NCBI GenBank assembly: GCA_016617855.1
Contig: JAECUM010000796.1
Span: 1-64,000 of the forward strand
Length of the DNA: 64,000 bases
Source of the DNA: Megalonaias nervosa
Lineage: Eukaryota > Mollusca > Bivalvia > Unionida > Unionidae
Direction: 5' to 3'
This document shows, in pieces, positions 46,150 through 57,956 of this stretch. Under the pieces are notes generated by a model that had not been told where the DNA came from, did not search any database, and saw only the letters and a list, made by a program, of their open reading frames with translations. Made by a program: the position numbers and the translations under genes. How positions within the stretch are numbered: position 1 is the stretch's first letter; every line of letters starts with the position of its first letter.

Positions 46150-46800
46150 ACTTAAAGAAACACGTCTATCATAGTGGTATAACATTAGAATTTGCTCAGT
46201 GATTTTCAATGTTACATGCAGATGATTTGGTTGCCGAAACTGCTATTCAGCTATGAAGAACTCTAAATAACTTTGAAGAAAACTGCAGCATTTGGAAAAT
46301 AAAGATAACCCTGGAAAAGACTAAAATTGCTTTTCAAAAATGGAGATATTTAGGAATTTATGAAAGTTGGTATTTTGATGATGGCATTACAGAGATGATA
46401 TTATTATAAATATCTTGTTGTCCATTCTGTTCTAAAAATGTATGGTACACTTGTCAAAAAACTCTAGCAGCACAAACATCACATGCACTTTATATTCTGA
46501 AGACCAGTTTAAATTGCTTTAGTAAACTGTCAACAAAAACTATTCAAAATAGGATATAGTAAAATAGTACAAATTTTGAATTATAGATCCAAAAATCATA
46601 GGTTTTAACAACGCAAATGACATAGAACATAGAAACCATACATACATCATTTTGTAAAAATGTTAATAGCATTATGATCTACATGGAGAATGTTTTTATT
46701 TAAAATGAGCCAGTGCAAGTGGCAAGATGTGAAATTCTTTAGAACTGGTCAAATGACTAAACTAAAAGATGACCAATATATTCCCTGAATAAAGCTATAA

Positions 46801-47340
46801 TCTACATTATTTTTATAAGACAATTTATGATCATTACAATTATATTTCAGTTGTCATCATTATTGTCAGTGATGCTGATTTGTATTAAATTTAAAAGAAA
46901 CAACAATATGAATTATATTTATGGTATCAAATAAACAAATAATAATAGTTGCTTAAGAAATTTCTTGGAATAAATAATTCAACGAAAACTTCTGAATTTA
47001 TCCAAACATTTTCTGAGCTCAAATATTTTTTATACATTGGTCATTTATTGTTGGGTAGTTATTAACTTACCTATAAAACTTACGACTTTGAAAATTTGCC
47101 ATTTTTTTAAATGAAATGGGAGAATCTGAAATTGTCTTAGAAATGTAGCAGTACTAGTTTTAATGATGATATACATATCCTTTTACTGGTGTTAATCTGT
47201 TAATTAACTGAATTAGAGATAACCTGGCATGTTGTGCATTTTACAATCAAGGGAAATAAATAGTTAATGGAAGTAACAACACTTACTGAAATGGCCTGTT
47301 GTTATGCAAATGAGGTTCCCAGTGCAATGAAAGAACACAA
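46801..47340. other. Non-coding, no feature recognised
   Basis: AT-rich sequence. Confidence 0.5.
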
Positions 47341-47344
47341 TTTT

Positions 47345-47598
47345 GTTGTTGTTGTCATTGTTGTATGGTTTAACACCACTTTTCTGCACAAGATAGGCTA
47401 TATACATGGCAGCCAGTATAAATGGTGGAGGAAGAACCCGGGAAAACCCTGGAAAGAACCACCGACCCATGAGAAGCTACTGCCAAGCTTTCTCTCATAC
47501 CCTCATTGGCTGACCCAGAGACTCTAACCCACAGACTGAGGTGAGATGGTAATGATCCATAACGGCGAGCGCTTTAGACCACTCAGCCACTTGGGACC
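47345..47598 (-). mobile_element. SINE family A, full-length
   Basis: The head at the right end reads GGGGTCCCAAGTGGCTGAGTGG on the minus strand (Leu/Ser-tRNA-like A box); GTGGGTTAGAGTCTC is a degraded B box. The core domain (ggtggaggaagaacccggga and complement) and a (GTT)n-type tail at the left end follow. It lies next to the left edge of segmental copy B. Confidence 0.85.
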
Positions 47599-47601
47599 CC
47601 A

Positions 47602-49755
47602 TGACCTAGGTAAGCATATCTGAGTTTCTAGCTTTATGGCAAATTCACTCCAAATGTGGCTTGATCTTGCTGTTCAAATGATCAGTGACAACCACTTTTA
47701 GATACTGAAATGGAACACAATATATGGCAGCTCATAGCTAATTTACATGGATTACCAGCCAGTCTGAATGTTATTCAGACGATACAATTATAAAGAGGTT
47801 CAAACTCTCAAGGTGTGCTTTTGATATTAGTTTCATTCATACAACTGATTGGAAGAAATGGCCATTTTTTGTTGTACTATAAGCAAATAACTCATCCTAA
47901 AATGTTCAACAAAAGTTTTTGTTTGTTACAGGCAGATCATCTATTAACAAAGTAGTCAAATGATATCAGACATGCATGGTATTTTAAATACAAACAACAC
48001 AAATCTTGTAGAGTTTTTTTATTGACTTTAATAGGCAAGATATTAAGTATAATTGGATGCAAAAAAAAATAGAAAATATTAAATGATTTTCATATGTGAC
48101 ATGCTGAAGAAAAGCATGAATTTGACCGGTATTTAAAAGAAATCATTTCGGTTTCCTTAGCAACATTTGAAAATAAGAGTTTTGCAATGACAAAGCACGC
48201 ATTGTAAGTACTTTTCCTTAGAAAAAAAACAAACTGACGTTTAAAGATAAAACTGTCCACAGATGAAAAATCTTTATCTCCCAATAAATAAGGAAAAAGA
48301 AAAAAGTAGTAAAGAAGGAATGTTAAGATACCTTAACCAAAAAACCTCACAATTTACAGATATTTTTTTGTTTGTTTACATAAATTATTCAAAGATTCAA
48401 CCATATCCATAAATTCATAATAATTTACTAATATTGGAAAGACCTAAAAAAAGTGCAAAATGTTGAGAATAATCCATTATTCTTCTGTGAGACTAAAAGG
48501 TTAACACTATCTGTCGGAATATCCTAGCAAAAGTGATGATTTTATGTAAGTTAATGATACAATTACTGAAAGAAAACCCAATATATTTTCTTCCTATTAA
48601 TTTATGATGTGCACCCAACTGTGATCAGTATAGGATCAGATCTACCACTATATTGTACACTGGTACATCTCTGTCTATCCTGTTCCCACAAACTTCTTGG
48701 AGGAACAAACAGCCAATGCACCCTACTGAATGTGCATCATACATGAGAGTACAAATAACATAGTAAAATTATATTTCTCTAAACTTCTTTTCCCTCAATA
48801 CATTAGCATTCCACAATGGACATTCATTTATATATAAGCTGAGTGCAAATAAGGTAGCAGAACCATACTTCTCTGAACATGATTTCCTTCAATAAGTTAG
48901 CGTTCTATAATAAGAACACCATGAACATCACATTATACGCCTGCTGTATGTTTAATAGTCCTCTTTGTTGGCAGACTTGAGGCATAGCAGTGGGTATGGC
49001 CAGTGCAGCCATCACCATACCCAAAGTCTGTACCATAATGTATACATTAAGTACAAACTTGACCATCTTCAGTGGGCTTAAAGTATGAGGGTTATATATG
49101 ATATGATATATATATGATATGAGGGTTATATGCCATTACAATGAACAATTTGAAAATCAAATGTGCAGAATTTAAATTTAACTACAGGAAGATGACATGT
49201 TCAGTTTTTATTATAAACTTTTAACTGATAACTGGCCACTGATGTTTTTTTTATTATCATTCATCATCCTAATGGGAATGTTTAGAGAAATGGTTTTTCC
49301 ACAGATATAAAACTTTGACTAAACAGCACAAATAAATCAGCAGAAATGACAACCAAGTTGTCTTTTCCTCAAGAACACATTATTATCTTATAAGTGAGAT
49401 AATTTGGTAAGATAAAATGAAATTTAAAATAATTAATAAATCAACTGACTAGCAGGTACAAACCATGTAAGAATCTCCATGAAATTTAAAAAGCAACACA
49501 AATCAAGGAAAAAACATAAGTTATATGTTAACATTAATAAATGCTTCTAACAAGCAAAGCAAAAAAAGGACTGCACACATCGATTACTTAGAACAAAGAA
49601 GAAAGAATCTTGCCTTACTGTATTTGAATGTCCCCTCTAGATCCCAGACAGAAATATAGTCTACACCAACAAAATCATTCTGACTGACAATTACACTGAA
49701 CAAAAGATCCCCAAACTATTGTAGAGTTCAATCTGGATTTTTCATGGATAGATTT
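47602..49755. repeat. Segmental duplication copy B (no satellite)
   Basis: Collinear with copy A (33925-35590 and 43228-43850). Where A holds the 53-bp array plus about 460 bp, B has only ~35 bp (49089-49124, ATATG-rich). B carries repeat E at 48603-48985 that A lacks. Confidence 0.8.
48603..48985. repeat. Dispersed repeat E, copy 1
   Basis: Aligns with 53705-54083: shared blocks include cactggtacatctctgtcta, aacaaacagccaatgcacc and gtagcagaaccatacttctc. Confidence 0.8.
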
Positions 49756-49764
49756 CATCTAGAA

Positions 49765-50430
49765 TTAGCTAAAGTGAGGTATGGCCTGCACTCTGTGCTA
49801 TGTTACATCCCCACTGATACCGGCTTCTGCACAATGCATCCCAACTGTGTTTAAGACGTACAGTTTTCAATAATGTTGAGTACTGTGAGTTATGGCCTGC
49901 ACTTGGTGCTATGATACATTCCCAACAAATCTAACTGTACAGTGGTCACATTATATAGAATAAGGTAAAACAGAATATGACCTGTACTAGGAGCTATGAT
50001 TTATCCCACTGAGCCCAACTTTCCTTAGTTTTCAAATAGTACAGAATAAGGTAAGGAGGGCAGGCCTTTGCTTTGATGCATCTCCATCAAAGCTGACTTG
50101 TACTGTTTTAAACTAAAATAAAATAGTGTACAGCAGGGTACTGCCTGTACACTGTGCTTACAATGCATCTTCATTGAGTCTGACATGTACAATTTTCAAA
50201 TAATATTGAATAATACTAAAGCAGGGTATTGCCTGTACTCTGTGCTATGATGTGAGAATTGACTTGTACAGTTTTCACCTTATATAGAACACAGTAAAGT
50301 GTGGTAAGGCCTGCATTCTGTGCTATGATGCATCCCTAATGATCGCGACTTGTATAGTTTTCAAATAATAAAGAAAAAGGTAAAGCAGAGTGTTGCCTGC
50401 ACAATGTGCTATGAGGCATCCCCAAAGAAT
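49765..50430. repeat. Degenerate ~85-95 bp tandem repeat
   Basis: About seven diverged units recognised by recurring 'tgcctgcactctgtgctatg' followed by atgcatcc, then 'acttgtacagttttcaaata' and 'agaataaggtaaa'. No coding potential. Confidence 0.75.
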
Positions 50431-50799
50431 CCTAATATTTACAATAACAATGTTGATTCTGGAAAACTGATACTGTAAAATATAGAAAACAGAGTAAATT
50501 GGCCTTTTGGTATTTTTGTTGCAAACCATGTGCATAAACAAGCATACAATAAAAGGAAGGCTTTGTATGCAGGATTCATTCTTTTGATGATTATAATGTT
50601 CTAAAGAAAACAACTGGTGTCCCTATTTATCTGTTTTAGTGCCTTGTTCTGTTTCTCCATCTAGTTCTCTTACCTTCCTTTGATCAAACATCTTTATTTA
50701 ATATTCCATAATATCTGGTTGATAAGCACAAACATCAGAACTTTACAATTTGTTGTACTGTGATGCATTTCACAAACAATAAGCACGTATGTCTATTGT

Positions 50800-51510
50800 T
50801 CAGATCTGACATTACCTATATCTCACCATACTTGTACAGACTTGACATTACCTATATCTCACCATACTTGTACAGACTTTACATTACCTATACGCTGACA
50901 TACTTGTAGTTTTGACATTATCTTTATCTCACCTTACTTGTGCAGATTTGATGTTATCTATATCTCACCATTCTTGTACAGATTTAACATTACCAGTATC
51001 TCACCATGCTTGTACAGATTTGACATTATATATATATCTCACCACGCTTGTACAGATTTTACATTGCAAATATCACACCATGCTTGCAGATTTGACATCA
51101 CATATATTTCACCATGCTTGTACAGATTTGACATTGCATATATCTTACAATGCTTGTACTGAATTAACATTACATAATCTTGCCATGCTTGTACAGAATT
51201 GACATTACATCTCAATGTGCTTGTACAGATTTGACAATACATACATCTCACCATTTTCTTGTATAGATGTTACATTATCTATATCTCACCATGCTTGTAC
51301 ATACATTACATTACACATATCTCACAATGCTTGTATAAATTTTATATTAATAAATCTCACTATGCTTGTACATACATTACACGTATCTCACCAAGCTTGT
51401 ACAGATTTTATATTAATATATCTCACCATGCTTGTACATACATTACATTACATATCTCGCCAAGCTTGTACAGATTTTATATAATATAAATCTCACTATG
51501 CCTATACAAG
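50800..51510. repeat. ~34-36 bp minisatellite, ~20 units
   Basis: Unit catatctcaccatgcttgta followed by cagatttgacatta. Units vary by substitutions and small indels. The multiple overlapping ORFs across it are artefacts. Confidence 0.95.
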
Positions 51511-51514
51511 CAAG

Positions 51515-53085
51515 ACAAAAATCTTCAAGCTGGAAATGCTACCAAGTGAATCTGACACAAATAATGGCATGCTCTGTAAGCTGGGTGTGTGCTATAATGA
51601 ATGGCATTAATATGTTGGGGTTTAAATATAAGAAATGGTAATGATTTTCTCTGGCTCCATGAACTGTTCATACTCAGATTGAAAAATTAAAAAGTCAAAA
51701 TCAATTTTATATGTAAGAATAACATTCTTAAGGACACTATTTTAAGGCAATTATTAAACAATTCAGACACTTACATATAAACATATACCACAGACATAGA
51801 GATATGTTTACTGCATGAATGTGTAACATACAACAATAAATGCCTATGCATGAGACAATGATCGGAAACACAACATGCACAACAAAAACATGAATACATT
51901 AAGTATACATAATTCTTGACAGAAAAAATAATATATGTAAATTGTTTGCTGACCACAGGACTGACTGTGCTTGTCCAACATTCAGTCTACAACTCTTGAT
52001 AACTGTCACCAGTGACTATATGACCGCATGGCAATTTTGAGAAAGCAGAATTATCTAAGTCCATGATTGATCATAACTCTTAACAGGTGCCTTTAAACAA
52101 AAAAACCAAACCACCACAAGACCTGTGTTTGTAAAATGAGTATGCCCCATCTGAAGACCAAAAGTCTAAAACCCAAAGTCCAAAAAGTTCCAACATTCAG
52201 AAACGTTTCAATATGTTACTGATGACAAGAAAATCTAATGCTAACTACAGTGGCAGAAGGTTTTTCTATATTATAGTCCAAATCAACAGGAACTCAGAGT
52301 AAGTGGTTATGGCACCTGATGAAGTCCAGCTTCAATCCACTTAGTGTTCATATGCTCATTATCATTCAAACTAAAAATTATTCATTTTGTGTAAATAATT
52401 CAAGATATTTACAATAATGCACATTTTTTCACAAGAAACATATATCATATCTTATAGGCCTGTTCAACCTATCAAACTCTAAATAAAACAGCCTGCCAGT
52501 TGAAAATGATGATAAGCTATATCTCTTTCCATTAACAATTATTACATTTGTGACAATGTTGACTATGTACATAACAATCATTAACTTTGACAAATTATAA
52601 ATACAACAATGATTATGAAAAGTATAAAAGTATACCCAACAGCAATATATTTTGTTATGAAAACCACATTTTCTGATTAGAGCAAAACGATCTGTATAAC
52701 TGTTAAAAAAACTCTGCAAATCAACCATTACATAAACCCCAAAAGATCATAAACTGTTGAGACTGAGTCTGAATTGGAGATGTTAACTAGTTATAAAAAC
52801 TGTTTAGAATGAATCGGTTAACTAGTCATAAAACTGTTGAGACTGGGTCTGTAACGTTAACAAATCAAAAACAACTTTACTTTTGTAGAGTCACTTTTTA
52901 TATTTAAGTTTTTTTTAAAAAGTATTATATTTGTGGGAGTAAATGGAATAACTTCTCCAAAAGAAAACAATAAAACGAGAAAAGAAATAAATCCTTTATC
53001 GATAACAACTGTAGTGAAACATGTCTATTCAGATATCTGCATATGATGGACATTTACTCATGATGGACATATGAAGTATGCTAAT
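51515..53085. other. Non-coding; a ~23-bp block duplicated at 52748 and 52828
   Basis: The block cataaaactgttgagactg recurs about 80 bp apart. No gene seen. Confidence 0.5.
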
Positions 53086-53087
53086 GA

Positions 53088-53278
53088 CTAGTTTGGTTTG
53101 GTTTGGTGCATTTAGGCACAGCAATACAAGTAGGTTATTTACTGCTGATACAATTGAAGTGCCTTGCCCAAGGACACATGATGGTAACTGACCCAAGCTG
53201 GTCTGATGGTAGGATTCTAACCTGCACCCTTTTGATCATGAGTCCTGCACGCTAACTACTGTGTCACTGCTGCTCCCA
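53088..53278 (-). mobile_element. SINE family C, minus strand
   Basis: On the minus strand the head contains GTGACACAGTAGTTAGCG and the B-box-like AGGTTAGAATCC. The tail side contains caagtaggttatttactgct and tggtttggtttggtgc, the complement of the 45308 copy. Confidence 0.75.
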
Positions 53279-53419
53279 TATGCTAATGAGGTATGTATGT
53301 TCATGAAGGACATTTGCTCATGCCCATGACAGACAACTCCTGTTGGTAAAATTTTTATTTTAGTGTTAATATCAATATTAAGAACACCTGTCCATCAAAT
53401 ACCTATATTTGCAGTAGCT

Positions 53420-53575
53420 TTAACAGCCTTATCAACAGGCTGGGCAAATACATGTAGCCCCTCTAATGCCCTTATCAAAAGGTTGGACCAATATATGCAG
53501 GCCCCATAATGCCCTTTATCAACAGGCTGGACCAGTATTTGTAGCCCTTTAATTCCATTTATCAAATTTTCACTA
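53420..53575. repeat. ~53-bp minisatellite, three units
   Basis: Units built on cttatcaacaggctggacca and atgtagccccttaatgcc. Unrelated in sequence to the 53-bp satellite. Confidence 0.8.
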
Positions 53576-53704
53576 TTTATCATTAAATTTTATCTGCAAT
53601 AAAAATTCCTAAATGTTTATTTATGGAGAGAATAGTTTTTGCAATGTATATACACATCTTTGTTGTGTAGAGATAGAACACACCCACCCACCCCAAACTG
53701 TAAC

Positions 53705-54083
53705 AAAATTTTTTATGATGTGCACCCAGCTGTGATCAGATTTACCACTATATGGTACACTGGTACATCTCTGTCTATCCTGTTCACAAACATCTTGGAG
53801 GAACAAACAGCCAATGCACCTTACTTAATGTGTGTAATACATTAAAGTGCAGTAATATAGTAAAATTATATTTCTCTAAACTTATTTTCCCACAATACAT
53901 TGGCATTCCACAATGGACATGCATTTACATATAAGCAGAATGCAAATAAGGTAGCAGAACCATACTTCTCTGAACAAGATTTCCTTCAATAAGTTAGCAT
54001 TGTACAATAAGAACACCATGAACATCACATTATACACCTGCTGTATGTTTAATAGTCCTCTTTGTTGGCAAACTTGAGATCAT
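53705..54083. repeat. Dispersed repeat E, copy 2
   Basis: Matches 48603-48985. The shared end is tcctctttgttggcaaacttgag. Confidence 0.8.
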
Positions 54084-54084
54084 T

Positions 54085-54950
54085 AACCAATGAGTCTCAA
54101 AGATCTTGACCTTTGGTCAAGATATGACATCTTGAACCAAACTTACTGTGTAGAAACTATTGTATTCTTATCCGACTTGACGTTGACCTTCACAAAATCT
54201 AGAGGTTTGTTTCTTGTCCTAAGTGAAGGCTATCTACAAAGTTTGGTAAAGAAACTTGTATATCTCTATGTATAGAAATTTAATCTAGAAAAAAATAGTT
54301 ATTATGAAAAGCCAATGTTTCTTCGAGTCACAATGACTCTGACCTTTGACCTTATGGCCTTGAAATCAATAAGACTCTTCCTTACCTTATGTGCAAGCTC
54401 TAAACAAACTTCAGCCAATGTGCATTATCCAATACTAAGGTTATTATGCAAATACCATTTTTCTTCTTGCAGCTACAGTAAGCTTGACCTCTGACCATTT
54501 TATACAAAGAATAAGCCAACTTTAATAAAGGTACTAGGTTGAGAACTGAACTTTTGTGCAGACACCATTTTTCAGCCAAAATAACCTAGAACTTCAAACA
54601 TTTTATCTCAAACTCAATTGATTTCTTCCTTACAGCAAGTGCTAGCCATTCATAAAATTTAGTCCAGGTCCGTGATGTAGACGTGAATTTACTGTGTGGA
54701 AACCACTTTTCTTCTATCAGCCTGTGACATTGATTTATTGACCACAATAGTGATAGGCTTCTCCCTTATTTTTAAATTCAAACCATTCATAAAGTTCGGT
54801 CCATTTCTGTCATGTAGAAATAATGTTATTGTTTAGAAATTCTTTTTTTCTTTCAGCTACAGAGACCCTGCCCTTCGGCTTTTGGTCCCAAAATCAATAT
54901 ATTGTAAAGCTTGTCAAGAACTGTAAATGTGTAGTTAGTAAGCTGTAACT
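54085..54950. repeat. Degenerate ~180-bp tandem repeat with TGACC motifs
   Basis: Four or five diverged units, each with ttgacctttg / ctgacctctgacc, then 'aaatcaata', 'tctacaaagtttggt' and a 'aaaccatttttcttc'-like block. One unit holds TGACCTTTGACCT at 54340-54352. Similar units are common in mollusc genomes (general knowledge). Confidence 0.65.
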
Positions 54951-56230
54951 GCCTGTAAGAACAGGAATTTATTTTTTTTCACTTAAATCTAACTTTAAAA
55001 ATCATTAAATAAAATGTGACTGCAAAAAATTAGACCAATATGTTGTTAATAAAAAACAAAAACTGTAACCCCTAAGACATGAGAATAGGTTCTGGAATGA
55101 TTCACTGGATAAGCTGCCCTAGTGGATCCAAAGCAAGAAAAGAAGCAATGAATGCACCATATGCTAAAAGTTTTGTGCAAAACAGCTGGTTAATATATAA
55201 TCACAGCATACCCTTCTTTATCAGTAATAAGACACCGGTTTCATTTCCCTTTTTTAATCTCTGGCATTTATTACATCTGAAGAAGTTTCAACACAAAGCA
55301 CAGAGTTTTAAATGTGATGGCATCTTGATTCCAAAAGATATACCTTTATGAATTAGTATAATGTTTAAGTCTACATTGAAATTTTCATGAAAATTAATTA
55401 AGAATTTTTTTGAGTAATATATTTATCTGATAATGCAAATCCAATCACATTAACATCTGGATTGCTCTCTGCAACCTCTGAATCCAGTCCTCCATCACAT
55501 ATATAGACAGAAGGATGTTTCTTTTCATCTTTTAAAGAGGGCTAGATTCAGAAATAGCAGAAAGTAATCCCAATGTTAATGTGATCAGGTAATGTATTTG
55601 ACAGAATGCTTTACTTAGCATCTCCTTTCCTCATTACCTACTGCCAACTGGGGCCTGACAATCAACTGATGCCAGGCCCCTCTGTTATAAAACCTAACTC
55701 GGCATTTCAAAATATAAATGTTAATTCAGACTGGGAAATTTTACAAATTCTGGTCCCAAAATAGGTTGAAAAAATATTCTTGCTCTTATTTGTAGAAAAA
55801 AGAACTAATTATATCCTTTATATTAGTTGAAAAAAAATTTATCTAACAATATCCTTGTGCAAAGCCAGACCCCCCCCCAAAAAAATTTAATGGTCAGTTC
55901 CTGTACCAGATGTAGTTGGAGCAGTTGTGGTACTCAAAGCAAGAATTAGAGATCAAAACAGATTTACACAGAATTTGATTTACTCAAGTACTTATTCTCC
56001 AAATTCTGTTTTCATGTCCTACTTTCTGAATTGTACATGCCATGCAATCTACTTCAGTCTATTAGTTCCTTGGAATTCAATGTTTCTGGGTAGCTCTAAG
56101 AAATATGCAAAAATACATGCAAAATGATCACAGTGTATTCAGATATATACAACAAATTTTTGTTTTGCAAATGTGCTTTTTGAATTATTTGCTGTTTCCT
56201 TGCTGGTAGAATTTTTTTTTAAGTATATCA
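54951..56230. other. Non-coding, no gene recognised
   Basis: AT-rich. The ORF at 55079-55351 has no motif. The stretch 55540-55615 resembles 33665-33720. Confidence 0.5.
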
Positions 56231-56232
56231 TG

Positions 56233-56238
56233 TTTATT
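56233..56238 (-). terminator. Candidate poly(A) signal of PAM
   Basis: AATAAA on the minus strand, about 100 nt past the PAM stop codon. Confidence 0.5.
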
Positions 56239-56336
56239 TGAAAATAATGACTAATTCTACAATAAAAATTTATGAGATGAATTGCTATATGAATGCACTT
56301 GATAAACTGATGACCATAACTCTATGACAGGTGATT

Positions 56337-56488
56337 TTATGCTTTTCTTGCTAGGCTGTATTCCTCCTTATCAGAATCATCCAGAGCATCATCAAGTTCA
56401 TGGTCACTTTCTTCTGTGCTTAGCCGGTCAAATCCTTTATGGGAGTGAAGGAAATTGCCAATATTGAAGATGGGTTTTTTCGTTGCTT
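56337..56488 (-). CDS. PAM: PAM, last coding exon (cytoplasmic tail)
   Basis: Peptidylglycine alpha-amidating monooxygenase makes amidated neuropeptides in secretory granules, and its cytosolic tail controls trafficking. The exon encodes KKPIFNIGNFLHSHKGFDRL, then STEESDHELDD, DDSDKEEYSLARKA and TAA (56337-56339). Vertebrate PAM tails end with the same order: an LNLGNF-like block, KGFDRLSTEGSD, an acidic run and EEEYS. I recognise this from memory of the family. The acidic Ser-rich part carries likely casein-kinase sites (SDHELDD, SDKEE). The acceptor is either gtgtaag at 56489 or, with a one-base shift in an A6 run, the better ttattacag at 56509. Either needs a phase-1 upstream exon. The catalytic PHM and PAL exons must lie beyond or in the right part of the window. 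Confidence 0.75.
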
Positions 56489-56877
56489 CTTACACAATCC
56501 ACAGTGCCCTGTAATAAAGTGTCAATGAATTGAATATATTATGCAAATTTAGCATTTGTTGAAATCTGTATTGCCAAAATTTGTATGATGATCAGTTAAT
56601 AACTGAAATGTTATGTCACTAACATGCTACATTAACCAAAATTTAAAGACGCTGAAAATAATATGAATTAAAGAAATCAGACACGGATCCAATACTAACT
56701 TGATCCTAATCAAAGTATTCATAATACTGATGGATTGGAGGGTGTAAGTGATATTTGCATAAGATCAAATGGAAGAACTCCAGAAATGTTACTAATGATG
56801 GTCCATTTGACTATTGTAAACATACTCATCTAAATAATCATATTATTTCAAAAAAAAATTTTCTTTACATGCCACAA

Positions 56878-57222
56878 AACTGCTCCAGTGGCCTAAGCAG
56901 TTAGAGTGTTTGCTCGGATGTGGGAGGTCATGGCTTTGAACCCCCACTGAGTCATACCAAAGACCTATAAAAATGGTACTAGCAGCTGCTTCGCTAGGCA
57001 CTAAGAATTAAGAGGCTAGTTAGGAATGGTTGGTCCGGTGTCAGGATAATGTGACTGGGTGGGACTTCATGCTACATGTCTGCGGCATGATGCCCCAGTG
57101 CTAGATATCACTATAAACTGCCACACTGCAGACATCATAGCAATATGACTGAAAAACTGTTAAAGCTATGTTAAAGATCTAAATCACACACACACACACA
57201 GACACACACTCACACATACACA
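56878..57222 (+). mobile_element. SINE family B, full-length, with (CA)n tail
   Basis: The head includes CCAGTGGCCTAAGCAGTTAGAG and a B-box variant GGCTTTGAACCCC. The body includes gtgactgggtgggacttcat. It ends in (CA)n at 57186-57222. Possible target duplication atgccacaa / atgtcacaa. It would lie in the intron upstream of the last PAM exon. Confidence 0.85.
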
Positions 57223-57520
57223 CAAATGTCACAAGATAATTTACATTAAAACTGGGTGTGCAGGAATAATATATTTATGATGTCCACTACCTCTTTATGC
57301 AGGGACCATATATTTATGGTCAAATGAGAAATTGAATACAATAAAAATATGGACCATAACAAATAATGTCTGCAGATATAAAATCTTTGCCAATCATTAA
57401 TCATGTGCTAATACTAGTATCAGGGAGATAGTACGAGTTTTAGGCCAAGTGATACTGGTTTTGAATAACTGAAAAAGAGCATCAGTGAAATGAGCATTAC
57501 AACAGGTTTATTTGGCAAGT

Positions 57521-57768
57521 TTTTGTCGTCATTATTGTTTTGTGGTTTAACACCATTCCTCAGTACAACATAGGTGGCCAGTATGACTGGTGGAGGAAGA
57601 ACACAGTAAAACCCCAGTAAGAACCACCATCCCATGGAAACTACCGGCAGCTTTCTCACATACCCACATTGGTCAAGCCTGAGACTCGAACCCATATGGA
57701 CATAGGTGAGATGGCATTGATAGGTAAAGGCAAGTGTTTTAGACCACTCTGCCACCCTGGGACCCAAG
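57521..57768 (-). mobile_element. SINE family A, full-length
   Basis: The right end reads GGGTCCCAGGGTGGCAGAGTGG on the minus strand with the B-box-like GGGTTCGAGTCTC. The core domain and (GT)-rich tail lie to the left. Confidence 0.85.
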
Positions 57769-57930
57769 TGTCTGTTGTCAACAGTGGACATGGATGTAAA
57801 CAATCCCATTCACTAAGAAATTCAGGTTCCACAAGACTGAATTTCAACTAGTGGGAAAGCTTGTTTATCAATGAGTGTCATGTACATAACTGTAACAAGC
57901 TTGAAAGGGATCAACCATTTAATTTTCCTG

Positions 57931-57956
57931 GGTGGGCTGGGGTGGGGTGGGGGTGA
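57931..57956 (+). other. G-quadruplex motif
   Basis: Four G runs of 3-5 separated by loops of 2, 1 and 1 bases (GGGctGGGGtGGGGtGGGGG). Confidence 0.7.

Larger units (their letters stand above)
44330..46800 (+). mobile_element. LINE remnant 2, interrupted by two SINEs
   Basis: 44330-45060 is collinear with LINE remnant 1 (22985-24375). It continues with RT blocks EEHAGFRSG, TVDTIF (about 45075-45130) and, after the SINEs, the YADD region (TLHADDLVAE-like, near 46213) and SIWKIKITLEKTKIAF (46285-46335), then the thumb (HALYILKTSLNCFSK, 46485-46530). SINE C sits at 45308-45525 and SINE B at 45782-46149. All frames broken. Confidence 0.7.

Noticed and set aside
50912..51489. Several Cys/His-rich repeat ORFs (SHHACTDLTL type)
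   Set aside because: They look like metal-binding repeats but follow the 34-bp minisatellite in three frames at once, so they are artefacts.
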